Shown piece by piece: positions 42,304 to 51,295 of a stretch of 64,000 nucleotides of DNA. Position 1 is the stretch's first letter. Each line of letters starts with the position of its first letter. The translations under genes were made by a program, and so were the position numbers. The stretch comes from an uncultured Bacilli bacterium (GTDB lineage: Bacteria; Bacillota_I; Bacilli_A; RF39; UBA660). The notes beneath the pieces were generated by a model that worked only from the letters and a program-made list of their open reading frames with translations, did no database searches and was not told the DNA's origin. The stretch lies in assembly GCA_934157235.1 (NCBI GenBank), contig CAKPHH010000001.1, positions 310,001 to 374,000 on the forward strand, in the 5' to 3' direction.

Positions 42304-43194
42304 ATGAAAAAAACTTATCAAAGATTGACAATTATTATATTTTTATTAGTTCTATTAACTCTATATACAATTAATTCTTCTCTAATTATTAAAAGTATTT
42401 TAGAATATACCAAACTCTTTATAACTAGGCTATTTCCCACTAATTTTATTTTCTTTGTCTTTTCAACCATTCTAATAGATCAAGGCCTAATCGAACTAAT
42501 AAATAACAAATTAAAACTAGATGGTAGTGTTTTCTACGTTACCATTATGAGTATTTTATCGGGTATACCATCAGGATCAAAATACACTAAAGACTTATTA
42601 GAAAAAGGAATCATTGAAGAAAAGACCGCTAATTATCTTTTGTCCTTCACTCACTTTCCTAATCCAATGTTCGTTCTAAGCACTGTAACAACTCTAATAA
42701 ATAGTAAAATAGCTCTAAAAATATTAATTACTTTAATTTTAAGTAATCTAATAATTGCCTTTATCTTCAAACCAAAGAAAAAAGAAGTTTATAAAGTAAA
42801 CTCCTCTATAAGCAATGATTTTTCTTCTTCTCTAGCTAAAGCCATACTAGATGCCATTAAAGTAATTATAATTATCTATGGTACATCTGTATTTTTTTAT
42901 TTAATTACAGTTATCATTAATAAATATCTAACTTTAACAGTCTTTTCCCACGTAATCTTAAATGGCGTTTTTGATCTAACAAAAGGTCTATTCTCTACCA
43001 TTTTAATTTCTAACGAGCTTCTAAGATCACTCCTCATAATTATTTTCTTTGCATTTGGTAGCTTATCAATTCATATCCAAATAAAAAGTATTATTTCTAA
43101 TACTTCTCTTAAATATAAAAAATTTATTTTAGGAAGAATTCTTCAAATTATGATTTCTATTCCCCTTTTCTTATTATTATATACTATCTGCTAA
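42304..43194 (+). CDS. ylbJ: YlbJ-like sporulation membrane protein
   Basis: 296 residues with 7-8 membrane helices and two short gate-like motifs: SILSGIPSGSKYTKDLLEKG in the first half and SFTHFPNPMFVLSTV following it. These match YlbJ/nucleoside-recognition (Gate) proteins; ylbJ belongs to the mother-cell sporulation programme in Bacillus. The neighbour is the divergent YlbL-like protease, again as in Bacillus. TGGAG stands 6 nt before the ATG. The 3' end overlaps the convergent minor prepilin gene by 11 nt. Confidence 0.8.
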   Translation: MKKTYQRLTIIIFLLVLLTLYTINSSLIIKSILEYTKLFITRLFPTNFIFFVFSTILIDQGLIELINNKLKLDGSVFYVTIMSILSGIPSGSKYTKDLLEKGIIEEKTANYLLSFTHFPNPMFVLSTVTTLINSKIALKILITLILSNLIIAFIFKPKKKEVYKVNSSISNDFSSSLAKAILDAIKVIIIIYGTSVFFYLITVIINKYLTLTVFSHVILNGVFDLTKGLFSTILISNELLRSLLIIIFFAFGSLSIHIQIKSIISNTSLKYKKFILGRILQIMISIPLFLLLYTIC

Positions 43195-43801
43195 AGTTAA
43201 TAGGACAAATAATATTTATACCATATCTAGTACCAAAGTCTGGATGATAAAAATTAATTCTTATTGTTAGAATCTGATTATTATTGTTAATGTCTACTGA
43301 TGAGATTCTCAAATCATAAATTTTACAGCCTTCATCATTTTTTCCCTCTCCTAAATTAGGTAAAGGATAGTCAAACATATTACCTAAAACTCCATAGCTA
43401 ATTACATATTTATCATTCTTACCAGATGGACAAGAACTAGAAGCGGTAGCTGAAGCTCCATAATCATCAGCAACTATTCTAGAAACTTCTAAAATTGAAC
43501 TACTCCCATCTCTAAAAAATAAATTTAATGTATACTTTTCCGGAATAACATTACTAGGATCACTAGCATTTACAGCCGTTCTTTGAACTGTCGCATCAAT
43601 TAATCCTTTTTTTATTAAGTCTCCCTGTATTTCTCTTGTTAAAAGATTTTTATAAGTATAAATCTTATTTTTATATTCCTCTATACTTTCTTTATTTTTA
43701 TATGATTCAACAGTTCCATAAGCAGATGCCACAATTATAGCAAGTAACACAAAAGAAATAAGAAGTTCAATCGTTGTAAGTCCCTTTTTATTAAGTTTCA
43801 T
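43184..43801 (-). CDS. Minor prepilin (type IV pilin-like)
   Basis: 205 residues. The N-terminus MKLNKKG-LTTIELLISFVL has the short basic leader, Gly at -1 and Glu at +5 that the prepilin peptidase needs, then a 20-residue hydrophobic helix. The outer domain holds a Cys pair (SSCPSGK, DEGCKIYDLRI) and a C-terminal NIICPINFSR. It lies 3 nt after the second minor prepilin gene, both divergent from the PilB-type ATPase gene. Such minor pilins start or cap the pilus or pseudopilus. Confidence 0.85.
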   Translation of the reverse strand: MKLNKKGLTTIELLISFVLLAIIVASAYGTVESYKNKESIEEYKNKIYTYKNLLTREIQGDLIKKGLIDATVQRTAVNASDPSNVIPEKYTLNLFFRDGSSSILEVSRIVADDYGASATASSSCPSGKNDKYVISYGVLGNMFDYPLPNLGEGKNDEGCKIYDLRISSVDINNNNQILTIRINFYHPDFGTRYGINIICPINFSR

Positions 43802-43804
43802 TGC

Positions 43805-44422
43805 CTAACACCTACCTTGTCCTTTTATTATTTCCATTGTTGAATAAGTCCAGTAATCATTATCATCTCTTGTATGATGATATTCAATAAGTACTCTATA
43901 ACAAGCTCCATTTATAGAAGATGTTTTAGAATAAGTAGGTAAATAACTTACATAATCTTGAAAACCAGATGAGAAAACTGAACCTACATTTTCTTCGACT
44001 ACTCCTTTAAAATTATTTTTATCATCCATGTTATCTCTATTACCTATTTTATAACTAGTAATATAGATAGTAGGCTTTCCAGCCTCATCTTTAGCAATAT
44101 CAAGTAAATTGATTAAATCATTACAATATCGAACAGTAGTCTTATCATTAGCATCTATATCACTACATTGAAATTGATGATATTTATTATTGTTAATATC
44201 ACTAGATATACCATTTTCAAAAGAGACACTGCTACTTTGAATAATTCTTTTTATCCAATACACAGAATACTTACTATCAACATCATCAAAATTTTCTCTC
44301 TTCTCATACTCCGCCATAATTGGATAAAAATTTACGTAAATAACTGAAAATATAGCCATTACAAATACTGCCGTTATTAAAGTTTCAACCAAAACAAAAC
44401 CCTTGTTTGTTAAATTTAACAT
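43805..44422 (-). CDS. Minor prepilin (type IV pilin-like)
   Basis: 205 residues. MLNLTNKG-FVLVETLITAV has Gly -1 and Glu +5, followed by the hydrophobic helix to about residue 30. The outer part contains FQCSDIDAN, VRYCNDLINLLDIAKDE and GACYRVLIEYHHTRDD, i.e. four or so cysteines that may form disulfides. The C-terminus ends KGQGRC. It shares its promoter region with the divergent pilB-like gene (97-nt gap) and is followed by another minor prepilin gene after 2 nt. Confidence 0.85.
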   Translation of the reverse strand: MLNLTNKGFVLVETLITAVFVMAIFSVIYVNFYPIMAEYEKRENFDDVDSKYSVYWIKRIIQSSSVSFENGISSDINNNKYHQFQCSDIDANDKTTVRYCNDLINLLDIAKDEAGKPTIYITSYKIGNRDNMDDKNNFKGVVEENVGSVFSSGFQDYVSYLPTYSKTSSINGACYRVLIEYHHTRDDNDYWTYSTMEIIKGQGRC

Positions 44423-44519
44423 TTTATCACTTCACTCCTTGCTATTCTCATAAAACTATTATATAATAAAATATAGTAAAATACCATACATAAAGTAAAC
44501 AAAAAGAGGGGTTGAAAAA

Positions 44520-46949
44520 ATGGTAGAACAAGAAACAAAAACTGCTGTGCAAAAGCCAGAGATTGCTGAAAAAAAGCCAGAAGCTTCTGCAAAAAAGCAA
44601 GAAACGAACATGGTAGCGTTTGATTTCGAACGTACTCCTATCACTCAAATTGCTGATTATATTATCATAACAGCATCAAAGAATAACACATCAGATATCC
44701 ATTTCGACCCTAGAGAAGATGGTATGATGGTTAGATTTCGTATTGATGGAGATTTACAAGATTATACATATATACCAAAAACTTTTGAACGAAATTTAAC
44801 GACTCGTTTAAAAATTTTAGCTAATATGAATATCACTGAATCAAGACTACCACAAGATGGTGCTATCAAAGGTGATTTCGGTGGAAAATATTTGGATATG
44901 CGTGTATCTTGCTTACCTTTAAATGAAGGTGAAAAGATCGTTATCCGTATCTTAGACTATACAAGAAGTTTACAAGGTATTGATAGTTTAGGTTTTAATC
45001 CGGAAAACTTAGTTAAGTTAAAAAGAATGATGGGAGTTCCAAATGGAATCATCCTAGTAACTGGAGCAACTGGTTCTGGTAAATCAACTACTGTTTACTC
45101 TATTCTACAAGGCTTAAATAAACCAGAGATAAACATAATCACAGTTGAAGACCCAATAGAAATGAACATTCAAGGAATGAATCAAGTACAAGTTAATGCT
45201 GAAATCGGTATGACATTTGCCGCTGCTCTTCGTTCTATCTTACGTCAAGATCCGAACGTAATTCTTATCGGAGAAATTCGTGACTCTGAGACAGCACAAA
45301 TTGCCGTACGTGCTTCTATTACTGGACACTTAGTTCTATCTACAATCCATACCAATAACTCACTATCAACTATTGAACGTTTACTAGATATGGATGTTGA
45401 ACGTTACTTGCTATCAACTGCCCTAACCGGTATCATTTCACAAAGACTTGCAAAACAGTTATGTGTGAAATGTCGTTTTGAACGTGAAACAACTAAATAT
45501 GAAAAGAAAGTCTTTAAAAAATTCATGAATAAAGACATTGAAAAAATATATGATGCTAATCCAACTGGTTGTAAAGCTTGTCGTAAAGGATATAAAGGCC
45601 GTATCGCTATACAAGAAGTACTTGAATTAGACGAAGAAATTAGAAATGCTTTAAATAACACTAAACTTTCTAAAGAAGAATTAAGCGACATGGTATATAC
45701 TAATAAAACAATTACAATGCTCCAAGATGCCCTTGGTAAATGTATTGCTGGTCTAACAAGTTTCGAAGAAGTATATCGTGTTATTGAAATAGAAACAGAT
45801 CCAGAAGATGGAAGTGAAAACGAGTCACTTACAAAATCAATGGGTGAAGTTGTAGAAGCAGAAAATGATACAACTACAGATAAAAAAGATGAGGAACCAA
45901 AAGAAAAGATACCTAGTGAAACTAAAGAAGAAACAAAACAAGACGTCAACACTTCAGATATAACGGAAAAAGCTGAAGAAAAGCCTAATGATAAGCCTAC
46001 TGAGGAAAAAGTTCCAGAGGTAAATACTAAAGCTGAAGCTAAAATTGAGGAAAAAGTAACAAAGGAACCTACTACTGAAGCAAAGGTTGAATCATCTACC
46101 AAAGTTGAAGAAAAAATTGAAGTGCCAAAAAAATCTGAAAATAAAGTCGAAGAAAAAGAAGTAAAAGCAGAATCTGAAAAAAAACCAGAAGATAAAGTAG
46201 AACCAAACAATAATATTAATGTTATTAACCCTACTGACATTGCTAAAGAAATTGCTATTTCAGAAAACAAAAAAGAATCTACCATACCAATAAAACAAGA
46301 AGCAATTGAAAATAATGCAACTGTTATTCCTGCAAAAATAGATATCACACCAAAAATTCCAACACCAATAGAAAAACCAGTAGAAGTTAAACAACAATTG
46401 CCAAGACAAATAATAAATATTGATAAGCCTAATACTAACGTACCAGTAATAAATTCTGATACCATCGCAAAACAAGTAACAAAACAAGCTTTAGTACAGC
46501 CTATCGTTCCAAAAGATAATATGGTAAAACCACAAAATGTAGTTCCAGTAACTCCTATACAACAAAGCGTAGTTAAACCAGTTGCTCCAACTATACAAGC
46601 ACAACAACCTATAGTAAATAAACCAACTATAACTCCAGTAGTACCACAGCAAGTAGTTTCAACACAGCCAATACAACAAAATATGGTTAAACCAATTACA
46701 CCAGTAGTACAAGCACAACAACCTATAGTAAATAAACCAACTATAACTCCAGCAGTACCACAGCAAGTAGTTTCAACACAGCCAATACAACAAAATATGG
46801 TTAAACCAATTACACCAGTAGTACAAACACAACAACCTATAATAAATAAACCAACTATCGCAACCACAACACAACAAACAGTTTCAGTCCAACAACCAAC
46901 AATAAATAGTCAAGCAACTATACCAAAACCAATACCAAAAGGAAACTAA
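44520..46949 (+). CDS. PilB/GspE-type assembly ATPase with a long disordered C-terminal tail
   Basis: Residues about 30-425 are a complete PilB/GspE ATPase: DIHFDPREDG (N2 domain), Walker A GATGSGKSTTVYS, the Asp box TVEDPIEM, Walker B VILIGEIRDSETAQIA, the His box STIHTNNSL and a Zn site formed by CVKCRFE and CKACRKG. It drives pilin polymerisation at the membrane. The usual N1 domain is replaced by about 30 Lys/Glu/Ala-rich residues. After residue 430 comes a 380-residue tail: first Glu/Lys/Pro-rich, then Gln/Pro/Val-rich with 38-residue tandem repeats. The tail is odd for this family and could be a docking or spacer region. GAGGGG stands 8 nt before the ATG. No pilC, pilD or pilM is in the window. 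Confidence 0.93.
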   Translation: MVEQETKTAVQKPEIAEKKPEASAKKQETNMVAFDFERTPITQIADYIIITASKNNTSDIHFDPREDGMMVRFRIDGDLQDYTYIPKTFERNLTTRLKILANMNITESRLPQDGAIKGDFGGKYLDMRVSCLPLNEGEKIVIRILDYTRSLQGIDSLGFNPENLVKLKRMMGVPNGIILVTGATGSGKSTTVYSILQGLNKPEINIITVEDPIEMNIQGMNQVQVNAEIGMTFAAALRSILRQDPNVILIGEIRDSETAQIAVRASITGHLVLSTIHTNNSLSTIERLLDMDVERYLLSTALTGIISQRLAKQLCVKCRFERETTKYEKKVFKKFMNKDIEKIYDANPTGCKACRKGYKGRIAIQEVLELDEEIRNALNNTKLSKEELSDMVYTNKTITMLQDALGKCIAGLTSFEEVYRVIEIETDPEDGSENESLTKSMGEVVEAENDTTTDKKDEEPKEKIPSETKEETKQDVNTSDITEKAEEKPNDKPTEEKVPEVNTKAEAKIEEKVTKEPTTEAKVESSTKVEEKIEVPKKSENKVEEKEVKAESEKKPEDKVEPNNNINVINPTDIAKEIAISENKKESTIPIKQEAIENNATVIPAKIDITPKIPTPIEKPVEVKQQLPRQIINIDKPNTNVPVINSDTIAKQVTKQALVQPIVPKDNMVKPQNVVPVTPIQQSVVKPVAPTIQAQQPIVNKPTITPVVPQQVVSTQPIQQNMVKPITPVVQAQQPIVNKPTITPAVPQQVVSTQPIQQNMVKPITPVVQTQQPIINKPTIATTTQQTVSVQQPTINSQATIPKPIPKGN
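46596..46870 (+). repeat. 114-nt tandem repeat in the ATPase tail
   Basis: Units start at 46596, 46710 and 46824 (the last one partial), each 114 nt or 38 residues, beginning QAQQPIVNKPTITPVVPQQV. The units are nearly identical in DNA, so the repeat number may vary between strains. Confidence 0.85.
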
Positions 46950-46968
46950 AAATAGTTTCCTTTTTTAT
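46941..46968 (+). terminator. Intrinsic terminator of the ATPase gene
   Basis: GGAAACTA (46941-46948) pairs with TAGTTTCC (46953-46960) around AAAA, followed by TTTTTTATT. Confidence 0.9.
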
Positions 46969-46969
46969 T

Positions 46970-47001
46970 AACATTAAAAAGGGAAAATACTCTATTTTCC
47001 C
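46970..47001 (-). terminator. Intrinsic terminator of the WG-repeat gene
   Basis: GGGAAAATA (46981-46989) pairs with TATTTTCCC (46993-47001) around 3 nt; the minus strand then reads TTTTTAATG. Confidence 0.85.
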
Positions 47002-48275
47002 TTTCTAATTAACCAATTACTACCCTCTCTAACAGTAACCATTCCCGCATAAACTGAACAACTCTCATATTTAACATCAAATATTTTCTTATTATAATTA
47101 TCAATAACTCCACATTTCTCTCCATCATAAACAATAATCTCATCATTAATAGTACTATCAAAATCAACTTTTTCATAAATCTTAGTACCTTTTTCATCAA
47201 CTAAATAATATAAAGAGTCTTCTCCATCACGTACTGCAAACAATTTATCACTAAACACTAAAATCTTTTTATATTTACAAGGCAATATAGTGTCACCCTT
47301 ATTATTAATAACACCTTGTAAATCATCTTTACCCACAACCGCAACACCATATTTTGTAAATTCATTTGAAATAGACAATTGATATTGTTCTTTAATTACC
47401 GTTTTCTCATCTGCTGATTTATAGCCTAAAAGTCCATTTTCACCAACAAACATATTCATACCATTAACAGAAAAATCAACAGTTACTTTATTTTTAATTT
47501 TACCTGTTTTAAATTCATAAGAAGAGAAATTAGTACCATCACTAGAATAATAAAGATAATTATCATTAATAAAATAATTACTACCAACACTTTCAATAAT
47601 CTTATATTTATCACTCGTGAATATAAACAAATCATTTTTATCATTACCTAATTGACCTATCAAAATAGGATTATTAGCAGTCGAATCTTCATAGTCAACA
47701 ACATATGTATATTCCGATTTTGATATTTTATTACCATTAACATCAATAATATCATTCTTATTATCTTTAGTTAGAATAGCTCCAATATTATTAACAACTG
47801 TAACAGAATCATAAGTTTTATCAATTATCTTTTTATTTTTAGCATCAACTACACTCCAACTCAAATTATCATCTCTAACTAAAAAACAATTTTTAGAAAT
47901 AATTTTAATTGCCGAATACGAATTAGAAATAATAACTTTTTCAGAAGCATCTACAATTCCATACTCCACTCCATTATCAGTAACAACAAACATACCATCT
48001 TTAGCGTCAATTCTTTCAAAATAGTTATCCCAATCAAACGCATACTTAAGATCTAAAACTTTCTTGCCATTAATATCATAATAACCATACTTTTCGCCAT
48101 CACTGACAAGTAGACTATCACCCATTTTAGTAACAAATTCACCGTTAATAGTAAATTCTTTAATCTCTGGAGTCTTTTTTACTTTATTATTGTTAGGTGT
48201 AAGTATACAACCAACTACGATTAATACTAATCCTATAGCAGCAACAATTATTCCAATAAGCTTTTTATTATTCAC
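46992..48275 (-). CDS. Membrane-anchored WG-repeat-like protein
   Basis: 427 residues with an N-terminal membrane helix (about 6-25, IGIIVAAIGLVLIVVGCI) and then about nine short repeats of the WG/KWG type, in which a G-Y/V-x-D strand is followed by K-x-I-x-x-Y (KYGYYDINGKKVLDLKYAF, EYGIVDASEKVIISNSY, CGVIDNYNKKIFDVKYE). Such repeats form beta-propeller-like surface domains; the function is unknown. The VGC in the helix could be a lipobox (LIVVGC). It follows the giant prepilin gene at 48393, separated by a terminator-like hairpin, and may belong to the pilus locus. Confidence 0.75.
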   Translation of the reverse strand: MNNKKLIGIIVAAIGLVLIVVGCILTPNNNKVKKTPEIKEFTINGEFVTKMGDSLLVSDGEKYGYYDINGKKVLDLKYAFDWDNYFERIDAKDGMFVVTDNGVEYGIVDASEKVIISNSYSAIKIISKNCFLVRDDNLSWSVVDAKNKKIIDKTYDSVTVVNNIGAILTKDNKNDIIDVNGNKISKSEYTYVVDYEDSTANNPILIGQLGNDKNDLFIFTSDKYKIIESVGSNYFINDNYLYYSSDGTNFSSYEFKTGKIKNKVTVDFSVNGMNMFVGENGLLGYKSADEKTVIKEQYQLSISNEFTKYGVAVVGKDDLQGVINNKGDTILPCKYKKILVFSDKLFAVRDGEDSLYYLVDEKGTKIYEKVDFDSTINDEIIVYDGEKCGVIDNYNKKIFDVKYESCSVYAGMVTVREGSNWLIRKGK

Positions 48276-48316
48276 TATAACAACCCTTTCTTATTTTAAT
48301 CTACTAAGATTATAAC

Positions 48317-48360
48317 ATAAAAAATAAAAGAAGAAAATACATATATTCCTCTTTTATTAT
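48317..48360 (-). terminator. Terminator-like hairpin after the first giant prepilin gene
   Basis: Imperfect stem between AATAAAAGAGGAATA (minus strand) and TATTTTCTTCTTTTATT with a T-rich end. Comparable hairpins follow the other two giant genes. Confidence 0.6.
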
Positions 48361-48392
48361 ATATAATTTCTACTTGTCCTATACAATCCAGT

Positions 48393-51194
48393 TTAATTTA
48401 ATTGAAAACCACCAACACAGGTTCTAGGATCGCCATAGTAACAACTGGAACAATATTGTCCACCCTGACAAGTATTTTTAGTTGTTTTACAAGGATCGTA
48501 ACAAGTATCACAGCCATATTGACAGGTATTTTTTGTTGTGGCACAATTTGACCATTTATCACATGAATACTTTACAGTCTCACACCTATAATCACCATGC
48601 GCTGTACTACCACCATGCCATTTACATTCTTCCTTCTCACAAGTACTCTTTACATAACCACCTACACAGACACTTGAAGATCCGGTTTTACAATTACTAC
48701 AATTACAGCTGTAATTACCACCTACACAAACACTAGGCGAACCAGTATAACAATCATCCCAGGGACCACAACCATAACTACAAGTATTTATTGTTGACTT
48801 ACATGAATCATATTTATACGTATGTGATGAATCATTAACATTACCCGCATTATCAGTACAAATAAAACTAACAGTAATATTCTTTGTACCAGTTAACTTC
48901 TGCGTTTTTTCTGAATCTGTCCCAGTTTTCAAACCACTCATTTCATCACTACACTTAACAACAGCAGTTTCACCATCTATAGTAAATTTCATCGTAGGCT
49001 TAGTAGCATCGACTTTAAATTTTTTATCTTTACAAGTCGTTTTATTTCCTGCTTCATCTTTTATAAATCCATACCAAGTTATTCCTTTAGTATCTCCCTG
49101 TACTTTACTTGCTATATTATCATAGTTTTCTGAATTAGTAGTATACATTCCATAACTTATCGGACTATTTACTGCCCTATCTCCAGATCCTTTTACATCT
49201 ATCCTATTTATTGTCATAGTTACATTTGTTTTATACCAACCATTATTACCATTTGGCTGTGCTATATTTCTTGCGATTGTACATTTTGGTGCCGTTGTAT
49301 CTATCTTTATTGTACTTGCGGATGCATCAGAACAGTTTCCTGCTACATCACACACTCTTATATTAACATTTTCATCTCTTTCCTTAGAAAATGCTGTTGT
49401 TGTAAATGCTGCATTATCACCTGGATTTCGAGATGAATTTGCATATTTATTCCAAGTGTTTTCACCTGGTGAATTTGAACTTGGATATCTATAAGCAAAA
49501 TAATCTATTCCTGAAGTTGCATCTTTTGATACTACACTTATTGTATATGATTTGTTTACCCATTTATTATCGTTCCTATTGGTTATATTTGGTTTATCAG
49601 GCTTAGTTGTATCTACTTTAAAACTTCCCGAATTACAACTCGTCTTATTACCAGCCTCATCTTTTATAAATCCATACCAGGTTATACCTTTAGTATCTTT
49701 TTGAGTACCTGTTGTTGTACCCTTGTATGAAGCTGAATTAGTATTTTTCAATTCATAACTTATTGGACTATTAACCGCTCTATCTCCAGAACCATTAACA
49801 TCATTCCTATTTAAAGTCAAATTAACATTAGTTACATACCAATGGTTTAATCCATCTGGATTAGCCTTATTTTTTGTGATTGTACAAGTAGGTGCCGTTT
49901 TATCGATTTTTATCATACTCTTTGCTGTATCCGAACAGTTACCAGCTCTATCACATGCCCTTACTTCGACATACTCAGCTCTTTCTTTAGAAAACTTTGT
50001 TGTAACAAAAGGAGTCTTATCACCAGGCTTTTTACTAGAATTTTCCCATTTATGCCATTTTCTTTCGCTAACTCCATTACCATCCTTACCAGTAGAATTA
50101 GGATATCTATATTCAAAATATGCTATACCTGCAGTCTCATCATAAGAAGTAATTTCAATTGAGTATGGTTTATTTGTCCATACATTTTCGTAGTCATTCT
50201 TAATTACTGGAGTCGTTGGTTTCGTAACATCAATACATACATAAACTTCACAAGGAGCAGTGTTTCCTGTATTATCAGCCATCGAAATAAAATCTGTTTT
50301 TCTCTCACCAAAGAACACTTGTGTATAAACATCTTTCTGACAACCAGAACCAGATTTATCAATACATTTAACCTGAGCCTCTACTGTTGCTTGAGTAGGA
50401 TCCTTAATCCATCTGCCCTCACATGTTGGATTACCATTAACATCCTTAACTGAATTATCTCTAATAACCTCACAAGTTGGAGCATTTTCATTTTTTACAG
50501 TCACTGACTTTGAAGCATTTCCTTGATTACCAAACGTATTAGTCGCAACAACTTTCACAGTAATCTTACCTGGAACATAATTGGTTAATGATATATTGGT
50601 ATCAATTTTAGTTTGTAACTTACCATCTATATCGCCAGAATTTTTTACCTCTTCGCCATCCTTAATAATTATATAACTATAGGAAGAAATTTTATTATCA
50701 TCTTCTATAATTAAATTCACCTTTGCATCAGAATATTTATCATTCTTAGATACATTTAAAAAATTAATTTTAATCGTAGGTTTCTCTGTAATATTAGAAT
50801 CATCATTATCCATAGATTTATAACTATTACATACCAAGTTAACTACATAATTATAATGATTCTTATCATATCTATATACTTGAACATACGATTTTGTAGG
50901 ATCACATTTTTTCTTACCTCGATCAACTACGTCTCCAATATACTTTTTATCTTGTAATGTCTTTAAATAGATCTGCTTTTTAAAACCAACTCTCTTTGGC
51001 AAGTAATTTCTATTATCCTGTGTATAGCTCTTTGCTGCCATTACAATTTCACTCTCTTGAGCTTTATAATATTCTTTCTCTGCTTTATTAGTCAAAAAAC
51101 GAATGCTAACAATAGCAAGTCCAGACAATAATCCCATAATAACTATTGCCGCTAATAACTCAACAAACGAAAATCCCCGATTAGATTTTTTCAT
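48393..51194 (-). CDS. Giant modular prepilin 1 with Cys-rich tail, 933 aa
   Basis: The N-terminus MKKSNRG-FSFVELLAAIVI has Gly -1, Glu +5 and the hydrophobic helix of type IV prepilins; residues to about 130 form a pilin-like head with a Cys pair. After that come an Ig-like domain (about 140-235), a Cys domain (TCEVIRD to CEVYVC) and alternating repeat types: B (WTNKPYSIEITSYDETAGI, YFEYRYP, CDRAGNCSD) and A (TCTITKN, NWYVTNVNLTLN, WYGFIKDEAGNKTSC). The last 136 residues hold about 22 Cys with three CVGG motifs and share little with the two other giant proteins. A typical type IV pilin has 150-200 residues, so this is five times longer. It probably makes a fibre or tip with adhesive modules (inference). 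Confidence 0.88.
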   Translation of the reverse strand: MKKSNRGFSFVELLAAIVIMGLLSGLAIVSIRFLTNKAEKEYYKAQESEIVMAAKSYTQDNRNYLPKRVGFKKQIYLKTLQDKKYIGDVVDRGKKKCDPTKSYVQVYRYDKNHYNYVVNLVCNSYKSMDNDDSNITEKPTIKINFLNVSKNDKYSDAKVNLIIEDDNKISSYSYIIIKDGEEVKNSGDIDGKLQTKIDTNISLTNYVPGKITVKVVATNTFGNQGNASKSVTVKNENAPTCEVIRDNSVKDVNGNPTCEGRWIKDPTQATVEAQVKCIDKSGSGCQKDVYTQVFFGERKTDFISMADNTGNTAPCEVYVCIDVTKPTTPVIKNDYENVWTNKPYSIEITSYDETAGIAYFEYRYPNSTGKDGNGVSERKWHKWENSSKKPGDKTPFVTTKFSKERAEYVEVRACDRAGNCSDTAKSMIKIDKTAPTCTITKNKANPDGLNHWYVTNVNLTLNRNDVNGSGDRAVNSPISYELKNTNSASYKGTTTGTQKDTKGITWYGFIKDEAGNKTSCNSGSFKVDTTKPDKPNITNRNDNKWVNKSYTISVVSKDATSGIDYFAYRYPSSNSPGENTWNKYANSSRNPGDNAAFTTTAFSKERDENVNIRVCDVAGNCSDASASTIKIDTTAPKCTIARNIAQPNGNNGWYKTNVTMTINRIDVKGSGDRAVNSPISYGMYTTNSENYDNIASKVQGDTKGITWYGFIKDEAGNKTTCKDKKFKVDATKPTMKFTIDGETAVVKCSDEMSGLKTGTDSEKTQKLTGTKNITVSFICTDNAGNVNDSSHTYKYDSCKSTINTCSYGCGPWDDCYTGSPSVCVGGNYSCNCSNCKTGSSSVCVGGYVKSTCEKEECKWHGGSTAHGDYRCETVKYSCDKWSNCATTKNTCQYGCDTCYDPCKTTKNTCQGGQYCSSCYYGDPRTCVGGFQLN

Positions 51195-51218
51195 TTTTAC
51201 ACCTCACACTACGTTTAC

Positions 51219-51248
51219 ACTATATTATTTACCAAAATTGTATCACAA
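51219..51248 (-). promoter_or_regulatory. Promoter of giant prepilin gene 1
   Basis: TTGTGA, 18 nt, TATAGT on the minus strand, 25 nt before the ATG. The -35 box overlaps the T run of the terminator of gene 2, so the genes are separate units. Confidence 0.6.
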
Positions 51249-51282
51249 AAAATAAAAGAAGAAAATACTTTCTTCTTTTATT
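51244..51282 (-). terminator. Intrinsic terminator after giant prepilin gene 2
   Basis: A perfect 14-bp stem, AATAAAAGAAGAAA (51251-51264) with TTTCTTCTTTTATT (51269-51282), followed by TTTTTTGTG on the minus strand. Confidence 0.88.
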
Positions 51283-51295
51283 TATAAAAATTGTC

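Noticed and set aside
44448..44648. Two 61-66 codon minus-strand frames over the start of the ATPase gene
   Set aside because: They lie antisense to the coding start of a conserved ATPase and one contains the complement of its low-complexity N-terminus; no ribosome binding site.
45404..46867. 487-codon open frame on the minus strand
   Set aside because: It is the mirror of the repetitive Gln/Pro/Lys coding tail of the ATPase; the product is a low-complexity string of Thr, Ser, Cys and Gly with no ribosome binding site.
46596..46870. Regular repeat resembling a CRISPR array
   Set aside because: The units are 114 nt, contiguous without spacers and in frame inside an ORF, so they are protein repeats.
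48482..50145. Several plus-strand frames across the giant pilin gene
   Set aside because: They are complements of repetitive Cys/Thr-rich coding sequence, without ribosome binding sites and without recognisable domains.
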